Numbered from the stretch's first letter, positions 9,007 through 17,277 are shown. The stretch: 64,000 bases of DNA from Sphingomonas limnosediminicola (GCF_039537965.1 NZ_BAABBM010000001.1:744001-808000), one strand, 5' to 3'. Program-made: numbers and translations. The notes: generated from the letters alone by a model not told the origin.

Positions 9007-9129
9007 ATGGCCATGGAACAGAGAGAGAAAGAGATGCGCACGGAAAGTGCTGCCATCGTCTTCTTCACGATGTTGTCGAGCTCTGCTGCGCTAGCCGCAG
9101 CTCTGCTCCCGTTCTTCGTCCAGCATTGA
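9007..9129 (+). CDS. 40-residue single-span membrane peptide
   Basis: Starts at ATG 9007 behind a purine-rich ribosome-binding stretch (8991-9006, with AAGGAAAAAG), giving a charged N-terminus (MAMEQREKEMRTES) and one hydrophobic helix of about 22 residues up to the C-terminal PFFVQH. The next gene starts 19 bases after its stop behind an almost identical leader (9130-9148). I do not know a family. Its place as first gene of the operon suggests a membrane anchor or partner for the diiron protein; a leader peptide is another possibility. Confidence 0.55.
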   Translation: MAMEQREKEMRTESAAIVFFTMLSSSAALAAALLPFFVQH

Positions 9130-9148
9130 TCGAAAAAGGGAAAAAGAA

Positions 9149-10051
9149 ATGTATCACGACTTCAATTACCAGGCGACGCTTTCGTCATCGCTTCGCGCCC
9201 AGTGGGAGCTCGATGACGTATTTCGCGCCGACCAGGAACTCGACTTCTCGCGGCAATTCCTGCCCGAGAGTCTAGCACGCACCGCGGAGATCGAGAGCCT
9301 GAGCCCGTTCGAGCAGCGGATCCTCAACCAGATCAGCGGGCACCAGTATCTCAGCATCTTCGGGATCGTGGAGGAATTCATCCTCCCTTTCCTGCTCGAC
9401 CACGCGCGCCCGCACCTCCTTGGTGACGACTGGCGGGTTCGGGCGATCCTCAATTTCGCGAGCGAGGAAGCCAAGCACATCCATCTCTTCAAGCGCTATC
9501 ATCGGGCGTTCGTCCGCGGCTTTCCGGTGGATTGCCAAGTGATCGGCCCGTCCGAAGCGATCGGTCAGGAGATATTGAAGCACGACCCGCTCGCGGTCGG
9601 CCTCGTGATCCTGATGATCGAGTGGATGACCCAGCAACACTACCTGGGCTCGATCAAGGACGATGGCGACCTCGATCCGCTCTTCAAGAACCTGATGCTC
9701 CACCACTGGATGGAGGAGGCGCAGCACGCCAAGCTAGACACGCTGATCGTGGACGCGCTGGCGGAAGGGCGGACCGAAGCTCAGATCGACAAGGCGATCG
9801 ACGAGTTCTTCGAGATCGGCGCCTTCCTCGATGACGGGCTCGCGACGCAGGCCGCCTTCAACCTCGACGCGCTCGAGAAAGCGATCGGCCGGCCCGTCGA
9901 CCGCCACGCGATCCTGCCGCAGCAGCACCAGGCCGGGCGCTGGACCTACATCGGTTCCGGCATGGTCCACGAGCGCTTCAAAGCGACGCTCGAAACCCGC
10001 TCGCCGCGCGCTGCGCAGCGCATCGCCGAAGCGGCTCCCCTTTTTGCGTGA
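9149..10051 (+). CDS. ferritin-like diiron protein (AurF-type oxygenase-like)
   Basis: 300 residues, helix-rich, with the carboxylate and histidine pattern of a dinuclear iron centre: Glu75/Glu76, EEAKH at 106-110, Glu158 (IEWMTQQH) and EEAQH at 189-193. Two E-E-x-x-H motifs about 80 residues apart fit the ferritin-like superfamily, closest in my recall to the AurF-like diiron oxygenases that oxidise amines. No signal peptide or membrane helix. It sits between a membrane peptide and an OsmC gene on the same strand, in an operon ending with a methyltransferase. The substrate is unknown, and oxygen scavenging or detoxification are alternatives to biosynthesis. Confidence 0.7.
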   Translation: MYHDFNYQATLSSSLRAQWELDDVFRADQELDFSRQFLPESLARTAEIESLSPFEQRILNQISGHQYLSIFGIVEEFILPFLLDHARPHLLGDDWRVRAILNFASEEAKHIHLFKRYHRAFVRGFPVDCQVIGPSEAIGQEILKHDPLAVGLVILMIEWMTQQHYLGSIKDDGDLDPLFKNLMLHHWMEEAQHAKLDTLIVDALAEGRTEAQIDKAIDEFFEIGAFLDDGLATQAAFNLDALEKAIGRPVDRHAILPQQHQAGRWTYIGSGMVHERFKATLETRSPRAAQRIAEAAPLFA

Positions 10052-10075
10052 GACTTCAAACCAAGGAGAATGAAT

Positions 10076-10636
10076 ATGCTTGATACCGTGAAGAGCCGCG
10101 TCAACGGCCTCGATCTCAACGCGCTCGGCGAAGTCGTGGAAGCGATCGAGCAGGACGCCAGCAAGGCCAAGGTCAGCTTCGATGTCACCACGCGCTGGAC
10201 GGGCCAGACCCGCAGCGAAACGATTGTCGACGGCTTCACCATCGCCGGTGAGCGCGTTGCCCGCAGCCACAAGATCGTCGCCGACGAGCCGTGCGAGCTG
10301 CTCGGCGCCGACAGCGCGCCCAATCCGCAGGAGCTTCTGATGGCGGCGGTCAACGCCTGCATGTCGGTCGGCTATGCCGCCGGCGCCGCTCTCAAGGGCA
10401 TCACGCTCGACAAGCTCGAAATCCGCACCAAGGGCACGCTCGACCTGCGCGGCTTCCTCGGCCTCGATGACAGCGTTCCTGCGGGATATGAGGTCGTCGA
10501 TTACGAGGTGACGATCGCCGGCAATGGCACTCCCGAGCAGTTCGAGGAGATTCACCAGACGGTGATGAAGACCTCGCCCAACTACTTCAACCTGAACCGC
10601 CCGATCCGAATGAACGGATCGCTGCGGGTCGGCTGA
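10076..10636 (+). CDS. OsmC family protein
   Basis: 186 residues from ATG 10076, which lies 7 bases after the AAGGAG at 10063-10068. The ATG at 10070 used by the longest frame is too close to that site. OsmC/Ohr proteins are dimeric thiol peroxidases for organic hydroperoxides. The core OsmC fold is evident (DSAPNPQELLMAAVNACMSVG at about 81-99), with the first redox Cys at residue 95. At the place of the second Cys the sequence reads TSPN (Ser167), so the usual two-Cys mechanism may be absent. It lies 24 bases after the diiron gene in the same operon. Confidence 0.82.
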   Translation: MLDTVKSRVNGLDLNALGEVVEAIEQDASKAKVSFDVTTRWTGQTRSETIVDGFTIAGERVARSHKIVADEPCELLGADSAPNPQELLMAAVNACMSVGYAAGAALKGITLDKLEIRTKGTLDLRGFLGLDDSVPAGYEVVDYEVTIAGNGTPEQFEEIHQTVMKTSPNYFNLNRPIRMNGSLRVG

Positions 10637-10710
10637 TCAGCTTCCCCGGGCGCCCATTCAACCCCTCCCCCGCCTGCGCGTCCGGGGATACCTCTTTCAG
10701 GAGAACACTC

Positions 10711-11547
10711 ATGGCCGATCTCGGCACGCCCGTCGCGAACCCCAACAAGGCGCTCTGGGAAAAAGGCGACTTCACCCGAATTGCACAATCGATGCGCGAA
10801 AGCGGCAAGGAGCTTGTCCAACAGCTTGGCGTCCGGCCCGGGATGAGAATCCTGGACCTCGGCTGCGGTGACGGCACGACAGCACTGCCGGCGGCCGAAC
10901 TCGGTGCCGAAGTGCTCGGCGTCGACATCGCTTCGAACCTGGTCGCCGCCGGTAACGCGCGCGCCAGAGCTGCCGGCTTGCACAATATCCGCTTCGAGGA
11001 GGGTGATGCCTCACGGCTCTCGAACCTCGCCGACGCGAGCTTCGATCTTGTGGTCAGCATCTTCGGCGCGATGTTCGCGCCTCGTCCGTTCGACGTTGCC
11101 AGGGAAATGGTCCGCGTCGCAAAGCCGGGCGGCGGCATCGTCATGGGCAACTGGATCCCCGGCGACCCGACGCTCGTTGCGCAGATCCTAAAGGTCAGCT
11201 CGGCCTATACCCCTCCGCCGCCCGAGGGCTTTGTCAGCCCGATGACCTGGGGCGACGAAGCACAGGTGCGCGAGCGTTTCGAAGCGGCGGGGGTCTCACC
11301 CGGCAACATCCGCTTCGAGCGCGCCACGTGGCGCTTCCGCCAGCCGGGCCCACCGAATGGACTGCTCGCGATCTTCCGCGACTATTACGGGCCGACGATG
11401 AACGCCTTCGAGGCCGCAGCGAGGGCCGGCCGCGTCGATCAGCTAGAGCGCGAGCTCGCCGACCTTTTCAACCGGCACAATCACGGCGGCTCTGACACGG
11501 ACATTCCGGCGACCTTTCTCAAGGTCGCGGCGACCAAGGAAGGATGA
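10711..11547 (+). CDS. class I SAM-dependent methyltransferase
   Basis: 278 residues. Motif I is clear (ILDLGCGDGTTALPAAELGA at about 47-66), followed by an acidic motif (GVDIAS), a third motif (EGDASRL) and the segment FDLVVSIFGAMFAPRPFDVAREMVRVAKPGG typical of UbiE-like enzymes. It would move a methyl group from SAM to a small molecule; the acceptor is unknown. A Shine-Dalgarno (TTCAGGAGAAC) lies in front. It is the fourth gene of the 9007-11740 operon and its stop is 1 base before the next start. Confidence 0.85.
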   Translation: MADLGTPVANPNKALWEKGDFTRIAQSMRESGKELVQQLGVRPGMRILDLGCGDGTTALPAAELGAEVLGVDIASNLVAAGNARARAAGLHNIRFEEGDASRLSNLADASFDLVVSIFGAMFAPRPFDVAREMVRVAKPGGGIVMGNWIPGDPTLVAQILKVSSAYTPPPPEGFVSPMTWGDEAQVRERFEAAGVSPGNIRFERATWRFRQPGPPNGLLAIFRDYYGPTMNAFEAAARAGRVDQLERELADLFNRHNHGGSDTDIPATFLKVAATKEG

Positions 11548-11548
11548 C

Positions 11549-11740
11549 ATGAAACACGAGAAGATCGACGGCAAAGCCCGCGTCTGGATCCTCATGCGAG
11601 GTCCCGACGGCAAGCTGAAGGAGCAGCTTGACCCTCAATATCTCGCGACACTTGGCGCCGTGCATGCGGCTGAGGAGATCGCCGACGTCATCGTCACGGC
11701 CGCCGGCGAGATGGAGGTATCTGAAACCCGCGTCTGGTAA
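11549..11740 (+). CDS. 63-residue hypothetical protein
   Basis: ATG 11549 follows the methyltransferase stop by 1 base, so translation is probably coupled. The protein is small and soluble, with an N-terminal Lys/Gly-rich stretch (MKHEKIDGKARVWILMRGPDG) and an acidic helical middle (about 38-50). I do not recognise a family. It is the last gene before the terminator at 11759-11790, which marks it as part of the operon. Confidence 0.55.
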   Translation: MKHEKIDGKARVWILMRGPDGKLKEQLDPQYLATLGAVHAAEEIADVIVTAAGEMEVSETRVW

Positions 11741-11758
11741 GCTTTCGCCAGACAAAGG

Positions 11759-11790
11759 AAGGCCCCGGAAGCAAGCGCTCCCGGGGCCTT
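11759..11790. terminator. strong bidirectional rho-independent terminator
   Basis: AAGGCCCCGG (11759-11768) pairs perfectly with CCGGGGCCTT (11781-11790) around a 12-base loop and is followed on the plus strand by TTCTTTC. On the minus strand the run beyond the stem is TCCTTTG. It closes the 9007-11740 operon and also lies 23 bases past the hsp20 stop, so it can serve both convergent units. Confidence 0.85.
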
Positions 11791-11813
11791 TTCTTTCATG
11801 TTGGCGAGTTAGC

Positions 11814-12323
11814 TCAGGCGTTCTCGGCTTCCGCCTCGACCGTCTGCTTGGACGCCGGCTGCTCTCCGCCGCCGATGGCCGAGCGCTCGCCGGCGCTTCC
11901 ACCGATGTTGATCTTCCGCGGCTTCATGGCCTCCGGAATCTCGCGCACGAGATCGATCGACAGCAGACCGTCCTTCAGGTCCGCGGCGCGAACCTGAATG
12001 TGGTCCGCCAGCGCGAAGCGCCGCTCGAACGAACGGTTGGCGATGCCGCGATAGACGAATTCGGTGCCCTTTTCCTCGGTCTCATCCGACTTGCGGCCGG
12101 AAACGAGCAGCACGTTCTGCTGCGCCGTGATGTCGATCTCGTCTGGCTTGAAGCCCGCCACCGCGAGCTGGATGCAATAATCGTTTTCACCCTTCTTGAT
12201 CAGGTCGAAGGGCGGATAATTCTCCTGACCCTGCCCGACCGAATTATTCTCGAGCATGTCGAAGAGCCGGTCGAAGCCGACTGTGGAACGCCGATAAGGC
12301 GAAAAGTCGAAAGCACTACGCAT
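11814..12323 (-). CDS. small heat-shock protein Hsp20 (alpha-crystallin family)
   Basis: 169 residues from ATG 12323, preceded by GGAGG. The start MRSAFDFSPYRRSTVGFDRLF is the usual sHSP N-terminus. The alpha-crystallin domain spans about residues 35-130, ending in the LLSIDLVREIPEAMKPRKI region with its hydrophobic tail motif. It is an ATP-independent holdase that binds unfolding proteins in the cytoplasm. A frame open to 12449 is not the true start: 12324-12450 holds a sigma-32-like promoter and a ROSE-like thermometer. Confidence 0.9.
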   Translation of the reverse strand: MRSAFDFSPYRRSTVGFDRLFDMLENNSVGQGQENYPPFDLIKKGENDYCIQLAVAGFKPDEIDITAQQNVLLVSGRKSDETEEKGTEFVYRGIANRSFERRFALADHIQVRAADLKDGLLSIDLVREIPEAMKPRKINIGGSAGERSAIGGGEQPASKQTVEAEAENA

Positions 12324-12330
12324 AGTCTTG

Positions 12331-12378
12331 TCCTCCATTTGAGCGACCAGGCGGGGCGGACATGCAGCGTATGGAGCA
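12331..12378 (-). promoter_or_regulatory. ROSE-like RNA thermometer in the hsp20 leader
   Basis: In the leader of the hsp20 gene, UGCUCCAU (12378 to 12371) can pair with AUGGAGGA (12338 to 12331), which contains the Shine-Dalgarno. The pairing is U-A, G.G mismatch, C-G, U-A, C-G, C-G, A-U, U-A. An opposed G.G next to the SD helix and a UYGCU-like strand are features of ROSE elements, which hide the ribosome site at low temperature. Seen: the pairing. Inferred: temperature control. Confidence 0.6.
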
Positions 12379-12422
12379 TCGCTCGCCCCGTCGCCGGACC
12401 CATCAGGCGCCCGGCAGCACTG

Positions 12423-12450
12423 ATTTGGAACGGAAGCTCGTACTTTCAAG
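12423..12450 (-). promoter_or_regulatory. sigma-32 (RpoH)-like promoter of hsp20
   Basis: On the minus strand CCCTTGAA (-35, core CTTGAA at 12450-12445) is followed after 14 bases by TTCCAAAT (-10), close to the heat-shock consensus CTTGAA and CCCCATnT. It lies about 100 bases upstream of the hsp20 ATG and just past the stop of the preceding gene. Heat control at transcription and translation would be consistent. Confidence 0.6.
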
Positions 12451-12470
12451 GGCGTCTAAACGCGCCGAGT

Positions 12471-12983
12471 TCAGCCGCCTCGGGCGAGAATCCAGTCGCG
12501 CTGCGCCTCCAGCCAGTTGAGCCGCTGCTTCGCCCAGTCGTTGGGGCTCAGGGACTTCTCGTCGACCAGCCAGCGGTCGCGCTCCGCCCGATAGGCCGAC
12601 GGCAGCAGGTCGTATCTCTTTTGCCAGGCGATGAAGTCCTCGCGCATCAGGTTGCGGATGCGGCGAACGTCGCCATCGGTCAGCGCGCGCCCTTGCCCGA
12701 CGGCATCGACCAGCTTCTTGGCGTCGGTCAGGCGGCGGGCCAAGTCCTGGCCATACTCACCCTTCGGCATGTCCTTGAGGTTCCGGTTGTCGGAAACGGA
12801 GACCGCGGGTCCGCCGAAGTCGCCCGATCCGGCGCCCGGATTGTTCGATGCGCCTCGAAAGCCGCCCAGCGGCCCGGCGCCACCGACAGGATTTTGCGGC
12901 GTCGTTGGGGGTGGCGTCTGGGCCGTCAGCGCGACAGGGACGAGTGTCAGCACACTAGCCAGAAACGCTAAACCAGCACGCAT
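12471..12983 (-). CDS. secreted hypothetical protein
   Basis: 170 residues from ATG 12983, which has AGGGGAAAG in front. The longer frame to 13025 adds 14 basic residues before the signal peptide. The N-terminus MRAGLAFLASVLTLVPVALTAQ is a signal peptide, then a Pro/Gly-rich linker (about 22-65) and a helical, charged domain (about 70-168) rich in Arg, Asp and Trp. No family is recognised, but the build is typical of small periplasmic proteins of sphingomonads. It precedes hsp20 on the same strand, though hsp20 has its own promoter. Confidence 0.65.
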   Translation of the reverse strand: MRAGLAFLASVLTLVPVALTAQTPPPTTPQNPVGGAGPLGGFRGASNNPGAGSGDFGGPAVSVSDNRNLKDMPKGEYGQDLARRLTDAKKLVDAVGQGRALTDGDVRRIRNLMREDFIAWQKRYDLLPSAYRAERDRWLVDEKSLSPNDWAKQRLNWLEAQRDWILARGG

Positions 12984-13100
12984 CTTCTTTCCCCTGCGAA
13001 GCCCGAAGCGTCGCTTCCCTAACACAACCCCCGGGCAAAGCGCATTACCCGGCCCTGTCCGCTTGGCATGGCGAGAATCTGGGCCCTATAGCAGTGGCGA

Positions 13101-15098
13101 ATGTCCGACCTTTTTTCGTCATCATCCGGTTCGCCCGCGCCCGACAATTACGACGCATCAGCGATCGAGGTCCTTGAGGGTTTGGAGCCCGTCCGCCGCC
13201 GTCCCGGCATGTACATCGGCGGGACCGACGACCGCGCCTTCCATCACCTCGCCGCCGAGGTCATCGACAATTCGATGGACGAGGCAGTCGCCGGCCATGC
13301 CAGCCGCATCGAGATCACGCTCGACAAGGGCAACCGCCTTACCGTCTTCGACAATGGCCGCGGCATCCCCGTCGACCCACACCCCAAATACCCCGGCAAG
13401 TCCGCGCTCGAGGTCATCATGACCACGCTCCACTCGGGCGGTAAATTCGAAGGCAAGGCGTACAGCACGTCGGGCGGCCTCCACGGCGTCGGCGTCAGCG
13501 TCGTCAACGCCCTCTCGACCGAGACGATTATCGAGGTCGCGCGCGACAAGACGCTCTACCGCCAGACCTTCTCAAAAGGCCTCGCCACCTCGCCGCTAGA
13601 AACGGTTGGCGCTGCCCCGAACCGCCGCGGCACGACCGTCATCTTCACACCCGACCCCGAGATATTCGGCGCCGACGCCAGCTTCAGCCCGGAGCGGCTC
13701 TACAAGCTCGCCCGATCCAAGGCCTATTTGTTCGCGGGCGTCGAAATCCGCTGGCGCTGCGACCCCAGCCTCGCGTCGGAAAAGGTGCCGGAGCAGGCCG
13801 CCTTCCACTTCCCCGGCGGCCTCGCCGACAACCTCGCCGACCAGCTCGGCGACCGTCCCGCCGTCACCAACCAGCCGTTCACCGGCCGCCAGGACTTCCC
13901 CCTCGACGCAAGCGGCGCGCCCCAGGGTTCCGCCGAATGGGCCGTAGCCTGGCCGCTCTATTCGGACGGCAGCGAAAGCTATTACTGCAACACCATCCCG
14001 ACCCCCGACGGCGGCACCCACGAAGCTGGCCTGCGTGCCGCGCTCACCAAGGGCATCCGCGCGTTCGGCGAGCTGGTCGGCAACAAGCGCGCCAAGGACA
14101 TCCAGGCCGACGACGTCTTCAACGGCATCGAGCTGATGCTCAGCGTTTTCATCCGCAACCCGCATTTCCAGAGCCAGACCAAGGACCGCCTCACCAGCCT
14201 CGAAGCCGCGCGTTTCGTCGAGGCCGCCGTCCGCGACCATTTCGACCATTTCCTCGCCGACAACATGGACCGCGGCCGCGCCCTCCTCGGCTCGATCGTC
14301 GAGCGCATGGAAGAGCGCCTCAAGCGCCGCGCCGAGCGCGAGGTGCAGAGGAAGACCGCGACCTCGGCCCGCAAGCTCCGCCTCCCTGGCAAGCTCACCG
14401 ACTGCGCGTCCGACGATCCCGAAGGCACCGAGCTGTTTATCGTCGAAGGCGACAGCGCCGGCGGCTCCGCCAAGCAGGCGCGCGACCGCAAGACGCAGGC
14501 GATCCTCCCTATCCGCGGCAAGATCCTCAACGTCGCCAGCGCCACTGCCGACAAGATCCGCGCCAACAGCGAGATCGCCGACCTCAACCTCGCGCTCGGC
14601 TGCGGCAGCCGCGACAAGTTCAACGAGGACGCGCTCCGCTACGAACGCATAGTCATCATGACCGACGCCGACGTCGACGGCGCCCACATCGCGACGCTGC
14701 TGATGACCTTCTTCTTCCAGGAAATGCCTGAGCTGGTGCGCCGCGGCCACCTCTTCCTCGCCCAGCCGCCGCTCTATCGCCTGACTGCCGGCGCCAAGAC
14801 CCTCTACGCCCGCGACGACGCCCACCGCGCTGAGCTCGAAGCGACCGAGTTCAAGGGCAAGAAGGTCGAGGTAAGCCGCTTCAAGGGCCTCGGCGAGATG
14901 AACCCGAACCAGCTCAAGGAAACCACCATGGACCCGAAGACCCGGTCCATGCTCCGTGTCACCCTCCCGGCCGCCTACGAAGACCGCCAGCCGGTCAAGG
15001 ACTTGGTCGAGCGCCTGATGGGCAAAGATCCCGCGCACCGGTTCGAGTTCATCCAGCGCAGCGCGTCGGCGGTCGATGAAGAAGCGATCGACGCGTAA
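13101..15098 (+). CDS. parE: DNA topoisomerase IV subunit B
   Basis: The ATPase subunit of topoisomerase IV, which with ParC separates linked daughter chromosomes. 665 residues, the usual ParE length (shorter than GyrB of about 800). Seen: GHKL ATPase domain with EVIDNSMDEA and DNGRGIPVD, the P-loop-like GGLHGVGVSVVNALS, transducer domain to about 400, TOPRIM with the EGDSAGGSAKQARDRKTQ motif and the DADVDGAHI metal site, and the C-terminal RFKGLGEMNPNQL. No neighbouring gene seems linked to it in function. Confidence 0.95.
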   Translation: MSDLFSSSSGSPAPDNYDASAIEVLEGLEPVRRRPGMYIGGTDDRAFHHLAAEVIDNSMDEAVAGHASRIEITLDKGNRLTVFDNGRGIPVDPHPKYPGKSALEVIMTTLHSGGKFEGKAYSTSGGLHGVGVSVVNALSTETIIEVARDKTLYRQTFSKGLATSPLETVGAAPNRRGTTVIFTPDPEIFGADASFSPERLYKLARSKAYLFAGVEIRWRCDPSLASEKVPEQAAFHFPGGLADNLADQLGDRPAVTNQPFTGRQDFPLDASGAPQGSAEWAVAWPLYSDGSESYYCNTIPTPDGGTHEAGLRAALTKGIRAFGELVGNKRAKDIQADDVFNGIELMLSVFIRNPHFQSQTKDRLTSLEAARFVEAAVRDHFDHFLADNMDRGRALLGSIVERMEERLKRRAEREVQRKTATSARKLRLPGKLTDCASDDPEGTELFIVEGDSAGGSAKQARDRKTQAILPIRGKILNVASATADKIRANSEIADLNLALGCGSRDKFNEDALRYERIVIMTDADVDGAHIATLLMTFFFQEMPELVRRGHLFLAQPPLYRLTAGAKTLYARDDAHRAELEATEFKGKKVEVSRFKGLGEMNPNQLKETTMDPKTRSMLRVTLPAAYEDRQPVKDLVERLMGKDPAHRFEFIQRSASAVDEEAIDA

Positions 15099-15237
15099 CC
15101 GCTCGCCATCCTGACCCTCTTCGTCCCGACCGCGCCGCCGAGCGCCAGGAAGACGAGGCGCTCAGAGAGCAATGGTTCGCCATCCTGCGCGGCGAACTGG
15201 AGGACGAAGCCAAAACCGGCCCCGCCGAAGCGCCGGA

Positions 15238-15789
15238 CTATTGCGTGCGCAACAGCGACCCGAGGATTCCGCCTAGCCCATCGCCGCCAGCACCGGTCGT
15301 ATCCCCGCCGGCCGCCGCGCCGCCGGCCTGATTGCGATGGCTTATGTAATACATGGCCACGGCACCGGCGACGATCGGTAGCAGCTTCTTGAGCGTCGAT
15401 GGGTCGACGCCGCTTTCCTGCGATGCTTGCGAAGCGACGTCCCGGCTGGTGTCCTTCGACCCGAAGATATGGCCGAGGATCTGGTTGCCAACCCCGCCCC
15501 CAATCAGGCTGCCGAGGATTCCGCCGGTGCCAGCGCCCGCGCCTATCAAACCGCCGCCACCGATGCTTCCGGACAGCAGGTCGCCTAGCATTCCCCCAAG
15601 CCCGCCGCCCTGCTCTTCTTCAGCCGCCTGCGGCTCGGCCGGGCTCGGAAGGCCCTGAGTCTGGACGCCATCCGCCACGTGCGGAAGAAGCGCGCCGGCG
15701 CCGCGCTCGACCGTGGATTCATCGACGCCAAGTTGCTGTGCAATAGCGCTGACGCCACCCGCCTGGTTGAGCAGTGATCCGATGTCCAT
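15238..15789 (-). CDS. DUF937 domain protein
   Basis: 183 residues from ATG 15789, which has GGAGG nearby. The N-terminus (MDIGSLLNQAGGVSAIAQQL) and the following helical segments fit DUF937, with a Gly-rich middle (about 75-115) and a C-terminal helical part that includes a hydrophobic stretch (LLPIVAGAVAMYYIS). The N-terminal repeat of QLGVDES-type helices is the family hallmark. Function is unknown. The frame stays open upstream to 16461 but this overlaps the histidine kinase on the other strand and is not coding. Confidence 0.75.
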   Translation of the reverse strand: MDIGSLLNQAGGVSAIAQQLGVDESTVERGAGALLPHVADGVQTQGLPSPAEPQAAEEEQGGGLGGMLGDLLSGSIGGGGLIGAGAGTGGILGSLIGGGVGNQILGHIFGSKDTSRDVASQASQESGVDPSTLKKLLPIVAGAVAMYYISHRNQAGGAAAGGDTTGAGGDGLGGILGSLLRTQ

Positions 15790-16015
15790 GGCCGTGCCTC
15801 CGCTTGAGTTGCTGAGAGCCAATGTTCGGCGCCCTACTGTCGTTCCGTGCCCATCATTTAAAAGCGCAATCCCCGTACGGCTCTTTGGCCAGATTGCCTC
15901 GATCAAATTGTAGCCGGAACCCTTCGGCGGCCCGTTTCGATTGCGCGACAAATTGACTTCATCTGACTGGAACCAAACGAAACTTTGTCGGCGTAGGTGA
16001 CGTTGGGCGTCCGTA

Positions 16016-17188
16016 ATGTCTGACGAAAACAAACTTAAAGCAGGCACCGAATCCTCGTCCGTAGACGGGTCGCCGACCCATGCCGATCGAGTGCGCGACG
16101 AACGCTCCGCCATCCTGATCGAGGCCGTCGAAAAGCTCGCCGGCGCCGGGGTCATCAATGACATCGTTGCCACACTTCGGGCGACGGCCCGGCGCCTGAT
16201 CGGTGCGGACGGCGTTGCCGTCATCCTCCGGGAGGACGAGCAATGCTGGTACGTGGAAGAAGACGGCATGGGCCCGCTGTGGAAGGGCCAGAAATTCCCA
16301 TTGGCGTCCTGCATCAGCGGCTGGGCGATGCTCCACCGCGAAAGCGTCATCATCGAAGATATCCGCTCCGATGACCGCATTCCGCAGGCGCTGTACCGCG
16401 ACACGTTCGTTCGCGGCCTGCTGATGGTCCCGGTCCGGTCCGACGACCCGATCGGCGCCATCGGAGCTTATTGGAGCGATCCTTACCGGGCGACCACACA
16501 GCAGGTCGAGACGCTCGAACGATTGGCGCGGGCAACCGCGACGGCAATGGAAAATGTAAGGTTGGTGGCGGCCTTGTCCAAGGCTCTGTCTGACGCCGAG
16601 CTGGCGCGCGACGAGCTTCGGCACCGCGTGAAAAATGCCTATACCGCCGCGCAGGCGCTCGCGAGCCTGACGCTACCCCTCGAACATCACCGCGCGCTGA
16701 ATGCTCGCATTGCCGCGCTGGCGAGAGCGCACGAGCTTCTCGACGAGCAATTGGCCCATCAGGAGTTCATCACGATCAGCCAGCTGGTGTCGGCCGAGCT
16801 CGAGCCATATGCGACGAGCGAATCCGCCCGGCTAAAGCTGAGCGGCGATCCGATCGAGCTCGAAAGCGCGCAAGCGGTCGCGCTCGGACTGGCGATCAAC
16901 GAGCTGGCGACGAACGCGCTCAAATATGGCGCCCTGTCGAAGCCGAACGGCCGGCTGGAAGTCGAATGGTCGGTGAAGGAAAGTCATGTCGTGCTGTCCT
17001 GGCGCGAGGTCGATGGCCCTCAGGTCCGGGCAGCAGCCATCGAGAACTTCGGATCGCGACTTCTCAGGCGTCTCGTCGAAGGTCAGCTCAGGGGAACGTT
17101 GCAGCGCGAACTGAGCGGCGCGGGCGTCACATGCACGCTGGAATTCCCGTTGGGCGTAAGCCGCTCGAAGGCTCGGGCCTCGACGTGA
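16016..17188 (+). CDS. GAF-domain HWE-type sensor histidine kinase
   Basis: 390 residues without membrane helices, so cytoplasmic. A GAF domain (about 35-183) is followed by an HWE/HisKA_2 kinase core: phospho-acceptor His203 in LRHRVKN, N-box with Asn295 and Asn300 (LAINELATNALKYGAL), and a WREVDGP segment (about 329-335) of the family. HWE kinases often act in blue-light or general stress signalling through PhyR-type regulators; no such regulator is next to it. A GAF protein follows 89 bases downstream, and the c-di-GMP genes lie just beyond. Confidence 0.88.
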   Translation: MSDENKLKAGTESSSVDGSPTHADRVRDERSAILIEAVEKLAGAGVINDIVATLRATARRLIGADGVAVILREDEQCWYVEEDGMGPLWKGQKFPLASCISGWAMLHRESVIIEDIRSDDRIPQALYRDTFVRGLLMVPVRSDDPIGAIGAYWSDPYRATTQQVETLERLARATATAMENVRLVAALSKALSDAELARDELRHRVKNAYTAAQALASLTLPLEHHRALNARIAALARAHELLDEQLAHQEFITISQLVSAELEPYATSESARLKLSGDPIELESAQAVALGLAINELATNALKYGALSKPNGRLEVEWSVKESHVVLSWREVDGPQVRAAAIENFGSRLLRRLVEGQLRGTLQRELSGAGVTCTLEFPLGVSRSKARAST

Positions 17189-17277
17189 ACCCGGGCCTGC
17201 GCGAGGCCGTTTGCTGCCGAGCGCCCGCAGGTTTATCGTCTCCGGCGATAGCCGCTGAGTCGAAAGGCGGGACGTCG

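Noticed and set aside
13596-15038. Minus-strand open frame of 480 codons opposite parE
   Set aside because: It is a GC-rich shadow of parE: biased composition, no recognisable domain.
15140-15163. 7-bp hairpin (GAGCGCC / GGCGCTC) after parE
   Set aside because: No T-run follows on either strand, so it was not called a terminator.
15099-15329. An open frame of about 75 codons after parE with a protein-like run (EDEALREQWFAIL)
   Set aside because: It has no ATG, GTG or TTG start; a stop lies directly upstream, and it overlaps the DUF937 gene on the other strand. It may be a gene remnant but cannot be supported.
15916-16015. EcfG-type stress promoter (GGAAC ... CGTT) before the HWE kinase gene
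   Set aside because: GGAAC and CGTT-like boxes occur but their spacing (12 or 27 bases) is not that of the known consensus.
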